Assembly (NCBI RefSeq): GCF_036014115.1
Contig: NZ_CP107913.1
Span: 1,922,001-1,986,000, forward strand
Source of the DNA: Streptomyces sp. NBC_00448
GTDB taxonomy: Bacteria; Actinomycetota; Actinomycetes; Streptomycetales; Streptomycetaceae
Direction of reading: 5' to 3'
Length of the DNA: 64,000 nt
Position numbers and translations under genes: made by a program. Below the pieces are notes generated by a model. That model was not told the origin of the DNA and made no database searches. It saw nothing but the letters and a program-made list of their open reading frames with translations. Of the stretch, positions 16,250 to 24,700 are shown one piece after another (within the stretch, counting starts at the first letter, position 1; each line of letters begins with the position of its first letter).

Positions 16250-17425
16250 ATGAACACCGAGCACGACTGGACCACCACCCCCCTCACCGCCGGCATGCTG
16301 CGCGGCGCCGTCGAGGTGGAGCGCACGCCGCACGGCTTGCTCCCGCACCGGCTGCCCGCCTCCGCGCGCCGCCAGTTCCCCGACGAGCAACTGGCCATGG
16401 CCGAGGCGCAGCCGTCCGGGGTACGGCTGGTCTTCCGCACCCGGGCGACCACCGTCGAACTGGACGCGCTGCCCACCAAGCGGGCGTACGTCGGCGCGCC
16501 GCTCCCCCCGGACGGCGTGTACGACCTGCTGGTCGACGGGGTCCTCGCCGGCCAGGCCACCGTGCCCGGCGGGCGGCTCCGCATGATCGACATGGCCACC
16601 CAGGCCGCCGAGGTGCGCGAAGGGCCCGCCGGAACCGCCCACTTCGCGGACCTGCCGCCGTACGACAAAGACGTCGAGATCTGGCTGCCGCACAACGAAG
16701 GCACCGAGCTGGTCGCGCTGCGCACCGACGCGCCGCTCGAACCGGCGCCGGAGAGTGGGCGCAAGGTGTGGCTGCACCACGGCAGTTCGATCAGCCACGG
16801 CTCGAACGCCGCCCACCCGACGGGGATCTGGCCGGCGCTCGCCGCGTCACGAGGCGAAGTCGACCTGGTCAACCTCGGGTTCAGCGGCAGCGCGCTGCTC
16901 GACCCGTTCACCGCGCGCGCGATGCGGGACATCCCCGCGGACCTGATCAGCGTCAAGCTCGGCATCAACATCGTGAACGCCGATCTGATGCGGCTGCGCG
17001 CGTTCGGCCCCGCCGTGCACGGGTTCCTCGACACCATCCGCGAGGGGCACCCGGACACGCCGCTGCTGGTGGTGTCGTCCATCCTGTGCCCCGTGCAGGA
17101 GGACACCCCCGGTCCACTCGCGCCCGACTTCGGCGACGGGGTCTTCCGGTTCAAGGCCACCGGCGACCCGGCCGAACGCGCCGCAGGGCGCCTCACGCTC
17201 CACGTCATCCGCGACGAACTCGCCCGGATCGTCGAGCAGCGCGCCGCCGACGACCCCCAACTGCACTACCTCGACGGTCGCGAGCTCTACGGAGCGGCGG
17301 ACTACGCGGAGTTGCCGCTGCCCGACGAGGTGCACCCCTCCCCCGAGGCCCACCAACGGATCGGCGACAACTTCGCCCGGCTGGTGTTCGGCCCGGGCGG
17401 AGCGTTCCACGTCGGACCCGCGTGA
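16250..17425 (+). CDS. SGNH/GDSL hydrolase with N-terminal jelly-roll domain
   Basis: A 391-residue esterase-type protein without an obvious signal peptide. The first 170 residues look like the beta-sandwich that precedes the catalytic domain in acetyl-xylan-esterase-like SGNH proteins. The hydrolase blocks are HHGSSISHGS (nucleophile Ser), NLGFSGSA (Gly), GINI (Asn) and PDEVHPSPEAH (Asp-x-x-His). It may deacylate sugars or another ester. It follows the TetR gene closely, so the TetR ligand could be its substrate or product. Confidence 0.86.
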   Translation: MNTEHDWTTTPLTAGMLRGAVEVERTPHGLLPHRLPASARRQFPDEQLAMAEAQPSGVRLVFRTRATTVELDALPTKRAYVGAPLPPDGVYDLLVDGVLAGQATVPGGRLRMIDMATQAAEVREGPAGTAHFADLPPYDKDVEIWLPHNEGTELVALRTDAPLEPAPESGRKVWLHHGSSISHGSNAAHPTGIWPALAASRGEVDLVNLGFSGSALLDPFTARAMRDIPADLISVKLGINIVNADLMRLRAFGPAVHGFLDTIREGHPDTPLLVVSSILCPVQEDTPGPLAPDFGDGVFRFKATGDPAERAAGRLTLHVIRDELARIVEQRAADDPQLHYLDGRELYGAADYAELPLPDEVHPSPEAHQRIGDNFARLVFGPGGAFHVGPA

Positions 17426-17530
17426 GCGGAGATCCGGTCCGGCGGGCCGGAACGCACCCGCACCATTCGTGAGGGGGGTGCTGGCAGCGTGGGCTCCTCG
17501 CGGGTGCGGTAGAGCGTGGCTGCGGTGCGG

Positions 17531-18418
17531 TCAGGGCGTGAGCAGGCGGTCCTGCTCCGTCGGCGGCGTGCCCGCGTGCCAGTCCAGCGCCTTGCCGAAG
17601 CGGACCAGTTCGCCGTAGAGGGCGGGGTCGACGCGGTCGGCGAGGATCAGGTCGAGCACTGCTTCGGCGGCCTGCGCGGGCGACTGGGCCTGGCTGAAGT
17701 CGCCGAACCACGGGCGCGAGGTGGGGGTGTCGACCATGCCGGGGCAGACGGCGGCGACCAGGGTGCCGTCGGCCAGGTCGCGCTCGCGGCGGTCGGCGGC
17801 GACCGCGCGCACGGCGGCGACCTGGGCCACCTTCGAGGGCACGTTCAGCCACAGCGGCCAGCCGTCCTCCGTGGCCGTCCTGTGGTGGACGGCGCTGCGC
17901 CAGGACTCGACGGCGTACTCGACCTGGTCCAGGGACGCGCCGTCGAAGAGGCGGTGCAGCCGCGGAGCGAGGTGGCCGAGGGTGCCCAGGCTGCTGGCCA
18001 CGACGAGCAGCCGGCCGCCGGGGCGCAGGACGGGGCCGAAGGCGCGCAGGACCGCGTGGGTGGCGGAGTTGGACACGTCGATGAACTCGTCGGCCCGCTC
18101 GGCCTGCGACTCGCCGGGCAGCAGGCGGGCGACCGCGTTGGAGACGACGATGTCGACCCCGCCGTGGCGGGCCCGCAGGTCCTCGGCGAGGCGGGAGACG
18201 GCGGCGGCGTCCGTGACGTCCAGGACCTCGCCCTCGACGCGTGCCCGGGTCGAGGGCGCCTGTGCGACCTCGTGTGCCGCCTCCGTCACCCGCTGCCGGT
18301 CGCGGCCGGTGAGCAGGACCAGGTCGTCCTGGTCCATGCGGGCCGCGAGCCCTTCGACGAGGGCCCGGCCGAGCCCTTGGTTGGCGCCCGTGACGAGGGC
18401 GATGTGCGAAGTGTTCAT
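17531..18418 (-). CDS. SDR family protein (carbonyl-reductase-like) with altered catalytic motif
   Basis: A 295-residue protein with a good NADP-binding Rossmann start (ALVTGANQGLGRAL, then LLTGRD with Arg after beta-2). The core motif reads VSNAVARL instead of NNAG. The usual YxxxK appears as NVPSK: the Lys is present but the Tyr position holds Asn. The active-site Ser is probably in LVVASSLG. Other carbonyl-reductase-like SDRs show similar drift, so it may use a different acid or be non-catalytic. It is divergent from a LysR gene with only 70 bases between them, which suggests LysR control. Confidence 0.83.
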   Translation of the reverse strand: MNTSHIALVTGANQGLGRALVEGLAARMDQDDLVLLTGRDRQRVTEAAHEVAQAPSTRARVEGEVLDVTDAAAVSRLAEDLRARHGGVDIVVSNAVARLLPGESQAERADEFIDVSNSATHAVLRAFGPVLRPGGRLLVVASSLGTLGHLAPRLHRLFDGASLDQVEYAVESWRSAVHHRTATEDGWPLWLNVPSKVAQVAAVRAVAADRRERDLADGTLVAAVCPGMVDTPTSRPWFGDFSQAQSPAQAAEAVLDLILADRVDPALYGELVRFGKALDWHAGTPPTEQDRLLTP

Positions 18419-18488
18419 GCCTCCACGCTAGGAACCCCGCGTCCATGAGTCCAACGAGAGTTCCGCACTGGTGGTATGCGTAGACGTC

Positions 18489-19421
18489 ATGGACTTCACC
18501 GAAGTGTCGCTGACCGCGCTGCGGGTCTTCCGCGCCGTGGCCGAGCAGGGAACCTTCACCGCGGCCGCCGCGTCGCTCGGGTACACCCAGTCCGCGGTCT
18601 CCCGGCAGATCGCCGCGATCGAGCGGGCCGCGGGCGCGGAACTGCTGGAACGGCGCCGCGACGGCGTCCGGCTCACCGACGCGGGCCGCATCGTCATGCG
18701 CCGGGCCACGACCGTACTCGACGAGATCGAGGCCACCGCGCGTGAGCTGTCCGGCCTGCCGGCGCAGGGCGGGACAGTACGCCTGGGATGGGTGCCCAGC
18801 GCGGGCGCCGTGCTGGTTGCCCGCGCCCTGGCCGAGCTGCGGCGCACCGACCCCGACCTGAACGTCGTCGGGCGTGAGGGCGGCACCCCCGCACTGGCTC
18901 GGGCCCTGCGAGCCGGCAGCATCGACCTGGCCCTACTCGCCTCCGGACCGCCGTTTCGCGCACCGGACACCGAGTCGCCCCCGCTCGCCCTGCAGACCCT
19001 GACCGAACGCCCCCTGTACCTCGCGGTGCCGGCCGCCCACCCGCTGGCCCGCGGCGAGTACGTCGACGTCGCCGACCTGCGCGGACAGCGCTGGATCGCC
19101 AGTTCCTCCTCGGGAGAGGAACGGCTGATGGGCGTCTGGCCGGGCCTGGACGAGCGGCCCGAGATCGCCCTCACCGCCCGCGACTGGCTCGCCAAGCTCC
19201 ATCTCGTCGCCGCCGGCTGCGGGCTGACGACGGTGCCGGCCACCCTCGCGCCCGTCGCGCCGCCCGGCGTGCGCGTCCTGCCCGTCCGCGGCGGCCCCCA
19301 GGAACAGCGCCGGCTGCTGCTGGCCCGCCTCCCCCACCCGCCGGAGCAGTCCGTCAGCCGCGTCGCCGCCGCGCTGCGCGCCGAGGCACTCGCCACCACC
19401 GCGGCCGCGCCACCCTTCTGA
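18489..19421 (+). CDS. LysR family transcriptional regulator
   Basis: A 310-residue regulator. The helix-turn-helix is at the N-terminus ([27 protein letters not shown]). The substrate-binding domain follows ([21 protein letters not shown], then [22 protein letters not shown]). I chose the ATG at 18489 because the protein then begins [14 protein letters not shown], typical for the family; a GTG six codons upstream is less likely. The gene is divergent from the SDR gene at 18418, the standard arrangement for a LysR activator and its target. Confidence 0.93.
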   Translation: MDFTEVSLTALRVFRAVAEQGTFTAAAASLGYTQSAVSRQIAAIERAAGAELLERRRDGVRLTDAGRIVMRRATTVLDEIEATARELSGLPAQGGTVRLGWVPSAGAVLVARALAELRRTDPDLNVVGREGGTPALARALRAGSIDLALLASGPPFRAPDTESPPLALQTLTERPLYLAVPAAHPLARGEYVDVADLRGQRWIASSSSGEERLMGVWPGLDERPEIALTARDWLAKLHLVAAGCGLTTVPATLAPVAPPGVRVLPVRGGPQEQRRLLLARLPHPPEQSVSRVAAALRAEALATTAAAPPF

Positions 19422-19896
19422 CGGAGAGTCAGGCCAGGGAAGCCCAGCCCGTCCCGGTCAGGTCAGGTCAGCTCAGGTCAGCGTCCGGGCGGCGTCCGTT
19501 CGGTGGCAGGCACCGTTCTCGTGGGCCTACCGGCGACGCGTGCGGGCCGCGCCCTCTCTCCCCGGCGCGTGGGGGTGGTTCGCGCGCCGGGTGGGTGCCT
19601 CCGCGCGCCGGAGCGCGGGGTGCGCGGGCGGCACGCACGCGAGCGCACTCCCGCGGCCCGCCTCACCACGGAGGTTTACACCACCGGGGGCGCGAAGCCG
19701 CCCCCCGCACGCTATACCGCGGGCCGGTCCGGGGCTGCTTGGCTGGTCCCTGCGCGGAATCCAGCCGCATTGCCACCAGCGCCCGCCCACGTCCGCCAGA
19801 CCGTCAGCGTTCGTCAACGCCCTTGTCCACCACCGCCGTTCACCCCTGCTCACCTCTCCTCACGCTGCTTGTCCAGCTCATCTTCCGGGAGAAAAC
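19422..19896. other. Intergenic region upstream of the 2-methylisoborneol operon
   Basis: No gene is supported here. Pentamer repeats of the form TCAGG/TCAGC run from 19457 to 19481. A hairpin GGGGGCG-CGAAGC-CGCCCCC lies near 19685-19704 and could end LysR transcription. CGCTATACC (19710-19718) resembles a -10 region, but no convincing -35 is in register. The operon promoter must lie in this stretch. The reading frame of the shell-protein gene stays open back to 19540, but that part is biased and repetitive and is not taken as coding. Confidence 0.6.
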
Positions 19897-21339
19897 GTGC
19901 CCGAATCGGTACGCACCACCGGCGCCACCACCGACGACCCCGCCGCCGAACCAGCGAGCGGCGCACGGCTCACCAGTCTCAGCACCCAGGCGGCGCGCCA
20001 ACTCGCCACCACCACCAAGTCCGAACCGCAGATGCAGGGCATCAGCTCGCGCTGGCTGATCAGGATGCTGCCCTGGTTGGACATCAAGGGCGGCACCTAC
20101 CGGGTCAACCGGCGCCGCCAACTCCGCGTCGGCCGCGGCCGGGTGGAGTTCGAGCAGAACGGCGCCGACGACGTCCGGGTCATCCCCGAGACCCTCACCG
20201 AGCTGCCCCCGCTGCACGGCTACACCGACACCGGCGGCGTGCTCACGGAACTCGCCGCCCGTTTCCAGGTCAAGGAAGTACGCCCCGGCGAGGTGCTGTT
20301 CGAGGCCGGGCAGCCGGTGACGGACACCTATCTGGTCGTCCACGGCCGGCTCACCCGCTACACCGCCGGCATGTACGGCGAGGAGGGGATCGTCGGGGTC
20401 GTCACCGACGGCGACCAGCTGGGCGACGAGGCCATCGGCCGGACCGACCCGCGGTGGACGACCTCGGTGCGCGCCGACACCGCGGGCGTGCTGCTGGTCC
20501 TGCCCTGGCAGACGGCCCGCGAGCTGATCGCCCGCGAGCCGTCGCTGGCCGAGCACCTGGCGGCGTACGCGGAGCAGCAGCGGCTGCCCACGAACCGCCG
20601 CGGCGAGGCCGACATCCCGCTGCAGGCCGGCCACTCCGGTGAGCCGTCCATCGCCGGCGGCTTCGTCGACTACGAACTCGCGCCGCGCGAATACGAGTTG
20701 TCGCTCACCCAGACCGTCCTGAAGGTGCACAGCCGGGTCGCCGACCTCTACAACGACCCGATGGACCAGACCCAGCAGCAACTCCGGCTGACCATCGAGG
20801 AGATCCGCGAGCGCCAGGAGTGGGAGCTGGTCAACAACCGCGAGTTCGGCCTGCTGCACAACGCCGACTACGGCCAGCGGATCAGCACCTTCTCGGGCCC
20901 GCCGACCCCCGACGACCTCGACGACCTGCTCGCCATGCGCCGCAAGACCCGGCTGTTCATCGCCCACCCGAAGGCGATCGCCGCGTTCTTCCGGCAGTGC
21001 AACAAGCGCGGTCTGGTGCCCGGCACCGCAAATGTCGACGGCCACGAGGTCCCCGCCTGGCGCGGAGTCCCGATCTTCCCGTGCGGCAAGATCCCGATCA
21101 GCCCGCAGCACTCCAGCAGCATCATCGCGCTGCGCACCGGCGAGGCCGACCAGGGCGTCGTCGGCCTGCACGCGACCGGCATCCCCGAGGAGTACCAACC
21201 CGGCCTGAACGTGCGCTTCATGGGCGTCAACAACGCCGCGATCATCAGCTACCTCGTCACCGCCTACTACTCGATGGCGATCCTGGTGCCCGACGCGGTC
21301 GGCATCCTGGAGAACGTCCAGCTCGGCCGGGTCGAGTGA
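19897..21339 (+). CDS. Family 2B encapsulin shell protein with cyclic-nucleotide-binding domain
   Basis: A 480-residue shell protein, long annotated in 2-methylisoborneol loci as a cyclic-nucleotide-binding protein and now recognised as a family 2B encapsulin. An N-terminal arm and the first HK97-type segment (about 45-105) are followed by an inserted cNMP-binding beta-roll (about 110-225: [30 protein letters not shown]). The HK97 shell fold then continues to the C-terminus ([36 protein letters not shown]). The shell should assemble into a protein cage enclosing the cyclase encoded next. I chose the GTG at 19897 because GGGAGAAAAC precedes it and the sequence is conserved-looking from there. 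The stop overlaps a GTG in the cyclase frame. Confidence 0.92.
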   Translation: MPESVRTTGATTDDPAAEPASGARLTSLSTQAARQLATTTKSEPQMQGISSRWLIRMLPWLDIKGGTYRVNRRRQLRVGRGRVEFEQNGADDVRVIPETLTELPPLHGYTDTGGVLTELAARFQVKEVRPGEVLFEAGQPVTDTYLVVHGRLTRYTAGMYGEEGIVGVVTDGDQLGDEAIGRTDPRWTTSVRADTAGVLLVLPWQTARELIAREPSLAEHLAAYAEQQRLPTNRRGEADIPLQAGHSGEPSIAGGFVDYELAPREYELSLTQTVLKVHSRVADLYNDPMDQTQQQLRLTIEEIRERQEWELVNNREFGLLHNADYGQRISTFSGPPTPDDLDDLLAMRRKTRLFIAHPKAIAAFFRQCNKRGLVPGTANVDGHEVPAWRGVPIFPCGKIPISPQHSSSIIALRTGEADQGVVGLHATGIPEEYQPGLNVRFMGVNNAAIISYLVTAYYSMAILVPDAVGILENVQLGRVE

Positions 21340-21368
21340 CCGCGCCGAGCGACCGAGCGGAGTTCGCG

Positions 21369-22430
21369 ATGGCCACTCCCCCCGACGCCGCCCCCGCGCG
21401 CCCGCTGCTGCCCCGGCCGCCGAGCTTCCCGCGTCCCGCGTCCGCCCGCCCCACCGGGGCGATCCCCGGACTCAGGTACCAGCCGGCCACGCCCGCCGAC
21501 CCGGAGAAGGTCAAGGAGATCGACCGCCGTCTCGAGGCGTGGGCACGCGAACTCGACCTGTTCCCCACCGCCTGGACCGGCGACTTCGCCGGATTCCAGT
21601 TCGGCCGGGCCGTCGTACTCCAGCACCCCGGCGCGGCGGATCTGGACCGCCTGACCGTCGCGGGGCAACTCCTGCTCGCCGAGAACCTCGTGGACGACTG
21701 CTACTGCGAGGAAGAGGAGGACCGCGGCGGGTCGCACCGCGGACTCGGCGGCCCGCTGATCATGGCCCAGTCGGCGATCGACCCCTTCCACGGCACGCCG
21801 GAGGCCGAGGAGGACTGGCGGCAGGGCATGCAGGCCGACGGGCCACTGCGCTCGTACCACTGGGCGATGAAGGGCTACGCCGGCTTCGCCACGCCCAGCC
21901 AGACCACCCGCTTCGTCCACGACATCGCCCGGCTGCACCTGGGCTACCTCGCCGAAGCCGCCTGGGCGGAGACCCGGTTCATGCCCAAGGTGTGGGAGTA
22001 CCTGGTGATGCGCCAGTTCAACAACTTCCGCCCCTGCCTGTCGATCGTGGACGCGGTCGACGGCTACGAACTGCCCGAACCGGTCTACTCCCGCCCGGAG
22101 ATCCAGCGGATCACCGCGCTCGCCTGCAACGCGACGACCATCGTCAACGACCTCTACTCGTTCACCAAGGAGTTGGAGACCGATCCGCACCATCTCAACC
22201 TGCCGCAGGTCGTGGCCGCCAACGAGCGGTGCGGGCTGAAGGCCGCCTATCTGCGCAGCGTCGAGATCCACAACCAGATCATGGCGTCCTTCGAGGAGGA
22301 GGCCGCCGCACTGTCGGCGACCTCACCCGTCGTCGGCCGCTACGCCCGCGGGCTGTCGGACTGGGTGGCCGGCAACCACGAGTGGCACGCCACCAACACC
22401 CACCGTTACCACCTGCCGAACTACTGGTAG
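21369..22430 (+). CDS. 2-methylisoborneol synthase (class I terpene cyclase)
   Basis: A 353-residue terpene cyclase that converts 2-methyl-GPP into 2-methylisoborneol. The aspartate-rich metal motif is DDCYCEEEED (109-118), and the NSE triad is NDLYSFTKE (260-268). HRYHLPNYW at the C-terminus is also family-typical. Residues 1-40 are Pro/Ala-rich and probably disordered; in characterised encapsulin-linked cyclases this extension loads the enzyme into the shell. The ATG at 21369 has GGAG seven bases ahead; a GTG at 21336 overlapping the shell-protein stop would add 11 residues. Middle gene of the operon. Confidence 0.95.
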   Translation: MATPPDAAPARPLLPRPPSFPRPASARPTGAIPGLRYQPATPADPEKVKEIDRRLEAWARELDLFPTAWTGDFAGFQFGRAVVLQHPGAADLDRLTVAGQLLLAENLVDDCYCEEEEDRGGSHRGLGGPLIMAQSAIDPFHGTPEAEEDWRQGMQADGPLRSYHWAMKGYAGFATPSQTTRFVHDIARLHLGYLAEAAWAETRFMPKVWEYLVMRQFNNFRPCLSIVDAVDGYELPEPVYSRPEIQRITALACNATTIVNDLYSFTKELETDPHHLNLPQVVAANERCGLKAAYLRSVEIHNQIMASFEEEAAALSATSPVVGRYARGLSDWVAGNHEWHATNTHRYHLPNYW

Positions 22431-22485
22431 GCGCAGTTCGCTTCACCCGCACCACCAACAGCACCCTGTACCAAAGGAGTCAGCG

Positions 22486-23361
22486 TTGACCACGACCCAC
22501 CGCGGCACCACCACAGCACCGGTGCCGGCCCAGTCCTCGTACCAGACCCGCGTCGCGGACTACTGGAACGCCGAGGAGAACCCGGTCAACCTCGAACTCG
22601 GAAAGATCGACAACCTCTACCACCACCACTACGGCGTCGGCGACGCCGACTGGTCGGTGCTCGACGAGACCGACCCCGGCGTGCGCCGGGAGCGGATCAC
22701 CGCGGAACTCCACCGGCTGGAGCACGCCCAGGCCGAACTGCTCGCCACCCACCTCGGGCCGCTCTCCCCCACCGACCGGGTCTTCGACGCCGGTTGCGGG
22801 CGCGGTGGCGGCAGCGTCGTGGCGCACCTGCGCTACGGCTGCTCCGCCGACGGCGTGACGCTCTCCACCAAGCAGGCCGCGTTCGCCAACGCGCAGGCCC
22901 GCGCCCGGGGCATCGACGGCAAGGTCCGCTACCACCACCGCAACATGCTCGACACGGGCTTCCAGACCGGCGGCTACGCGGCCTCCTGGAACAACGAGTC
23001 CACGATGTACGTCGAGTTGGAACTGCTCTTCGCCGAGCACGCCCGGCTGCTGCGCCGCGGCGGACGCTACGTCACCATCACCGGCTGCTACAACGACACC
23101 TACGGGCGGGCGTCCCGCGAGGTGTCCCTCATCAACGCCCACTACATCTGCGACATCCACCCGCGCTCGGCGTACTTCCGGGCGATGGCGGCCAACCGGC
23201 TCGTCCCGGTCCACGTCGAGGACCTCACCGCGACGGCCATCCCGTACTGGGAGCTGCGCAAGGAGGCCGACCACCTGGTCACCGGCGTTGAAGAACCGTT
23301 TCTGACGGCCTACAAGAACGGCAGCTTCCAGTACCTGCTGATCGTGGCCGACCGGGTCTGA
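22486..23361 (+). CDS. Geranyl diphosphate 2-C-methyltransferase
   Basis: A 291-residue SAM-dependent methyltransferase that makes 2-methylgeranyl diphosphate, the substrate of the cyclase encoded just upstream. The SAM-binding motif is VFDAGCGRGGGS near residues 99-110. SWNNESTMYVEL and YNDTYGR are characteristic of this small family. The start is TTG at 22486, six bases after AAAGGAG, with no better alternative. It is 55 bases after the cyclase stop, the last gene of the shell-cyclase-methyltransferase operon, followed by a very strong terminator. No encapsulation tail is obvious, so it probably works in the cytosol and feeds the caged cyclase. Confidence 0.95.
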   Translation: MTTTHRGTTTAPVPAQSSYQTRVADYWNAEENPVNLELGKIDNLYHHHYGVGDADWSVLDETDPGVRRERITAELHRLEHAQAELLATHLGPLSPTDRVFDAGCGRGGGSVVAHLRYGCSADGVTLSTKQAAFANAQARARGIDGKVRYHHRNMLDTGFQTGGYAASWNNESTMYVELELLFAEHARLLRRGGRYVTITGCYNDTYGRASREVSLINAHYICDIHPRSAYFRAMAANRLVPVHVEDLTATAIPYWELRKEADHLVTGVEEPFLTAYKNGSFQYLLIVADRV

Positions 23362-23400
23362 GCGACCGGTCAGGCCCGTCAGGGCCCGCGCAGACGTCGA

Positions 23401-23449
23401 GCGGCGCGTGCCGGCCACGGGAGGGTGCCCCGTGGCCGGCGCGCGCCGC
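23401..23449. terminator. Bidirectional terminator hairpin (21-bp stem)
   Basis: Left arm 23401-23421 pairs with 23429-23449, with one G-T wobble and the 7-base loop AGGGTGC. It lies between the convergent methyltransferase gene and the SGNH-lectin gene and can serve both. Confidence 0.85.
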
Positions 23450-23487
23450 CGTCGTCCTTCCGCGTCCGCCGCTCACACGCAAGTGCG

Positions 23488-24636
23488 TCAGATCGCGCTG
23501 AGCGTGGTCCACTTCTGCGCTTCGGTGCCGTTGCAGTCCCACAGTTGGAGCTGGGTGCCGTCGGCCGTGGAGGAGCTCGGGTCGTCGAGGCAGCGGCCCG
23601 ACGCCGGGTTGCGGTAGCCGCCGTCGTACGGCTGCCAGACCTGGTTGGCGCCTCCGTTGCAGTCCCAGATCTGCACCTTCGTGCCGTCGGCGGTGCCGCC
23701 GGCGTCGGCGTCGAGGCACTTGCCCACCGCCCGCAGGGTTCCGTCCGTCCGCAACTGCCACCACTGCGCGTCGCTGCCGTTGCACGACCACAGTTGCACG
23801 GCGGTGCCGTTCGTAGCGCTGTCGCCGTTGTCGTCCAGGCACTTGCCCGCGATGCCGGACTGCACCGGGCCACCGGCCGGCACCGGGGGCGTGATCCAAC
23901 CGGCGGCGTCGGCGGCCTGGATGCCGGCGTGGAAGGCGTCGGCCATCTTCTGGTAGCCGCCGTCGTTGGGGTGGAGCTGGTCGGACAGGTCGTCGGCGGT
24001 CAGGGCGCTCATGTCGACGAACCCGACGTGCTTGCCCGCCGCCTGCTCGGCCTGCACGATGCCGGGCACGGCCGCGTTGAAGGCCGGCCGGTTGGGCTCC
24101 TCCACCGGGTTGGTGGACACGATCAGCGAGCCGACCAGCACCGTCGCGTACGGCGCGTCCGCGGTGATCTGGTCGATCAGCGCGTGCAACCGGTCGGTGG
24201 CAGTGGGCACTTCGTAGTTCTGGTTGAGGTCGTTGGTGCCGATCTCCAGGGTGATGACGTTGGGCCGGTAGCGGTCGAGCACGCTGTCCGCGATGCCGGC
24301 GATCTGGTCGATCCGCCAGCCGGAGTGGCCTTCGTTGTCCGGGTCGGCCATCGTGCCGTTGCGGCCCGTGCCGACGAAGTCCAACGCGTGCCCGTCGGCG
24401 GACAGTTCGTCCCCCAGCGCGGCCCGGTAGCTGTCGCCGGTACTGCTGCCGACGCCCCAGGTGATCGAGTCACCCAGCGGCATCACCCGCAGGCTCGACG
24501 CGTCGGCGGCGGACGCGTGCGCGGCCGGTGCGGTCCGGTGCTGGCTGCCGACCGCGCCGGCCGGCAGCGCGGTGCCGGCGCCGATACCCAACGCGGCGGC
24601 GAGCGCCAGCGCGAACAGTAAGGGAGGTCGTCTCAT
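23488..24636 (-). CDS. Secreted SGNH hydrolase with C-terminal ricin-type (CBM13) lectin domain
   Basis: A 382-residue exported protein. Signal peptide MRRPPLLFALALAAALGIG is followed by the SGNH esterase: PLGDSITWG (nucleophile Ser), GTGRNG, GTNDLNQ and DQLHPNDGGY (Asp and His). The last 130 residues are a beta-trefoil of three repeats, each with CLDD or CLDA and QLWDC/QIWDC signatures and Gln-x-Trp ends, so it should bind galactose- or xylose-type glycans. The family removes acyl groups from polysaccharides or acts as lipase/esterase. It starts 64 bases after the GH76 gene on the same strand and is probably co-transcribed with it, suggesting combined deacylation and cleavage of a mannan-like polymer. 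Confidence 0.9.
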   Translation of the reverse strand: MRRPPLLFALALAAALGIGAGTALPAGAVGSQHRTAPAAHASAADASSLRVMPLGDSITWGVGSSTGDSYRAALGDELSADGHALDFVGTGRNGTMADPDNEGHSGWRIDQIAGIADSVLDRYRPNVITLEIGTNDLNQNYEVPTATDRLHALIDQITADAPYATVLVGSLIVSTNPVEEPNRPAFNAAVPGIVQAEQAAGKHVGFVDMSALTADDLSDQLHPNDGGYQKMADAFHAGIQAADAAGWITPPVPAGGPVQSGIAGKCLDDNGDSATNGTAVQLWSCNGSDAQWWQLRTDGTLRAVGKCLDADAGGTADGTKVQIWDCNGGANQVWQPYDGGYRNPASGRCLDDPSSSTADGTQLQLWDCNGTEAQKWTTLSAI

Positions 24637-24700
24637 CGTGGTGCCACGCTCCTTCACGAGAAGTGGGGGGAACAGGGCGTGCGAAGGTCGAACGGCCCGG

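Noticed and set aside
19675..19718. Promoter made of TTTACA and TATACC upstream of the 2-methylisoborneol operon
   Set aside because: The two boxes are 32 bases apart, too far for a normal promoter.
19540..19896. N-terminal extension of the encapsulin shell protein by 119 residues
   Set aside because: The extra part is Arg/Pro-rich, lacks a ribosome binding site, and the good GGGAGA-GTG start is at 19897.
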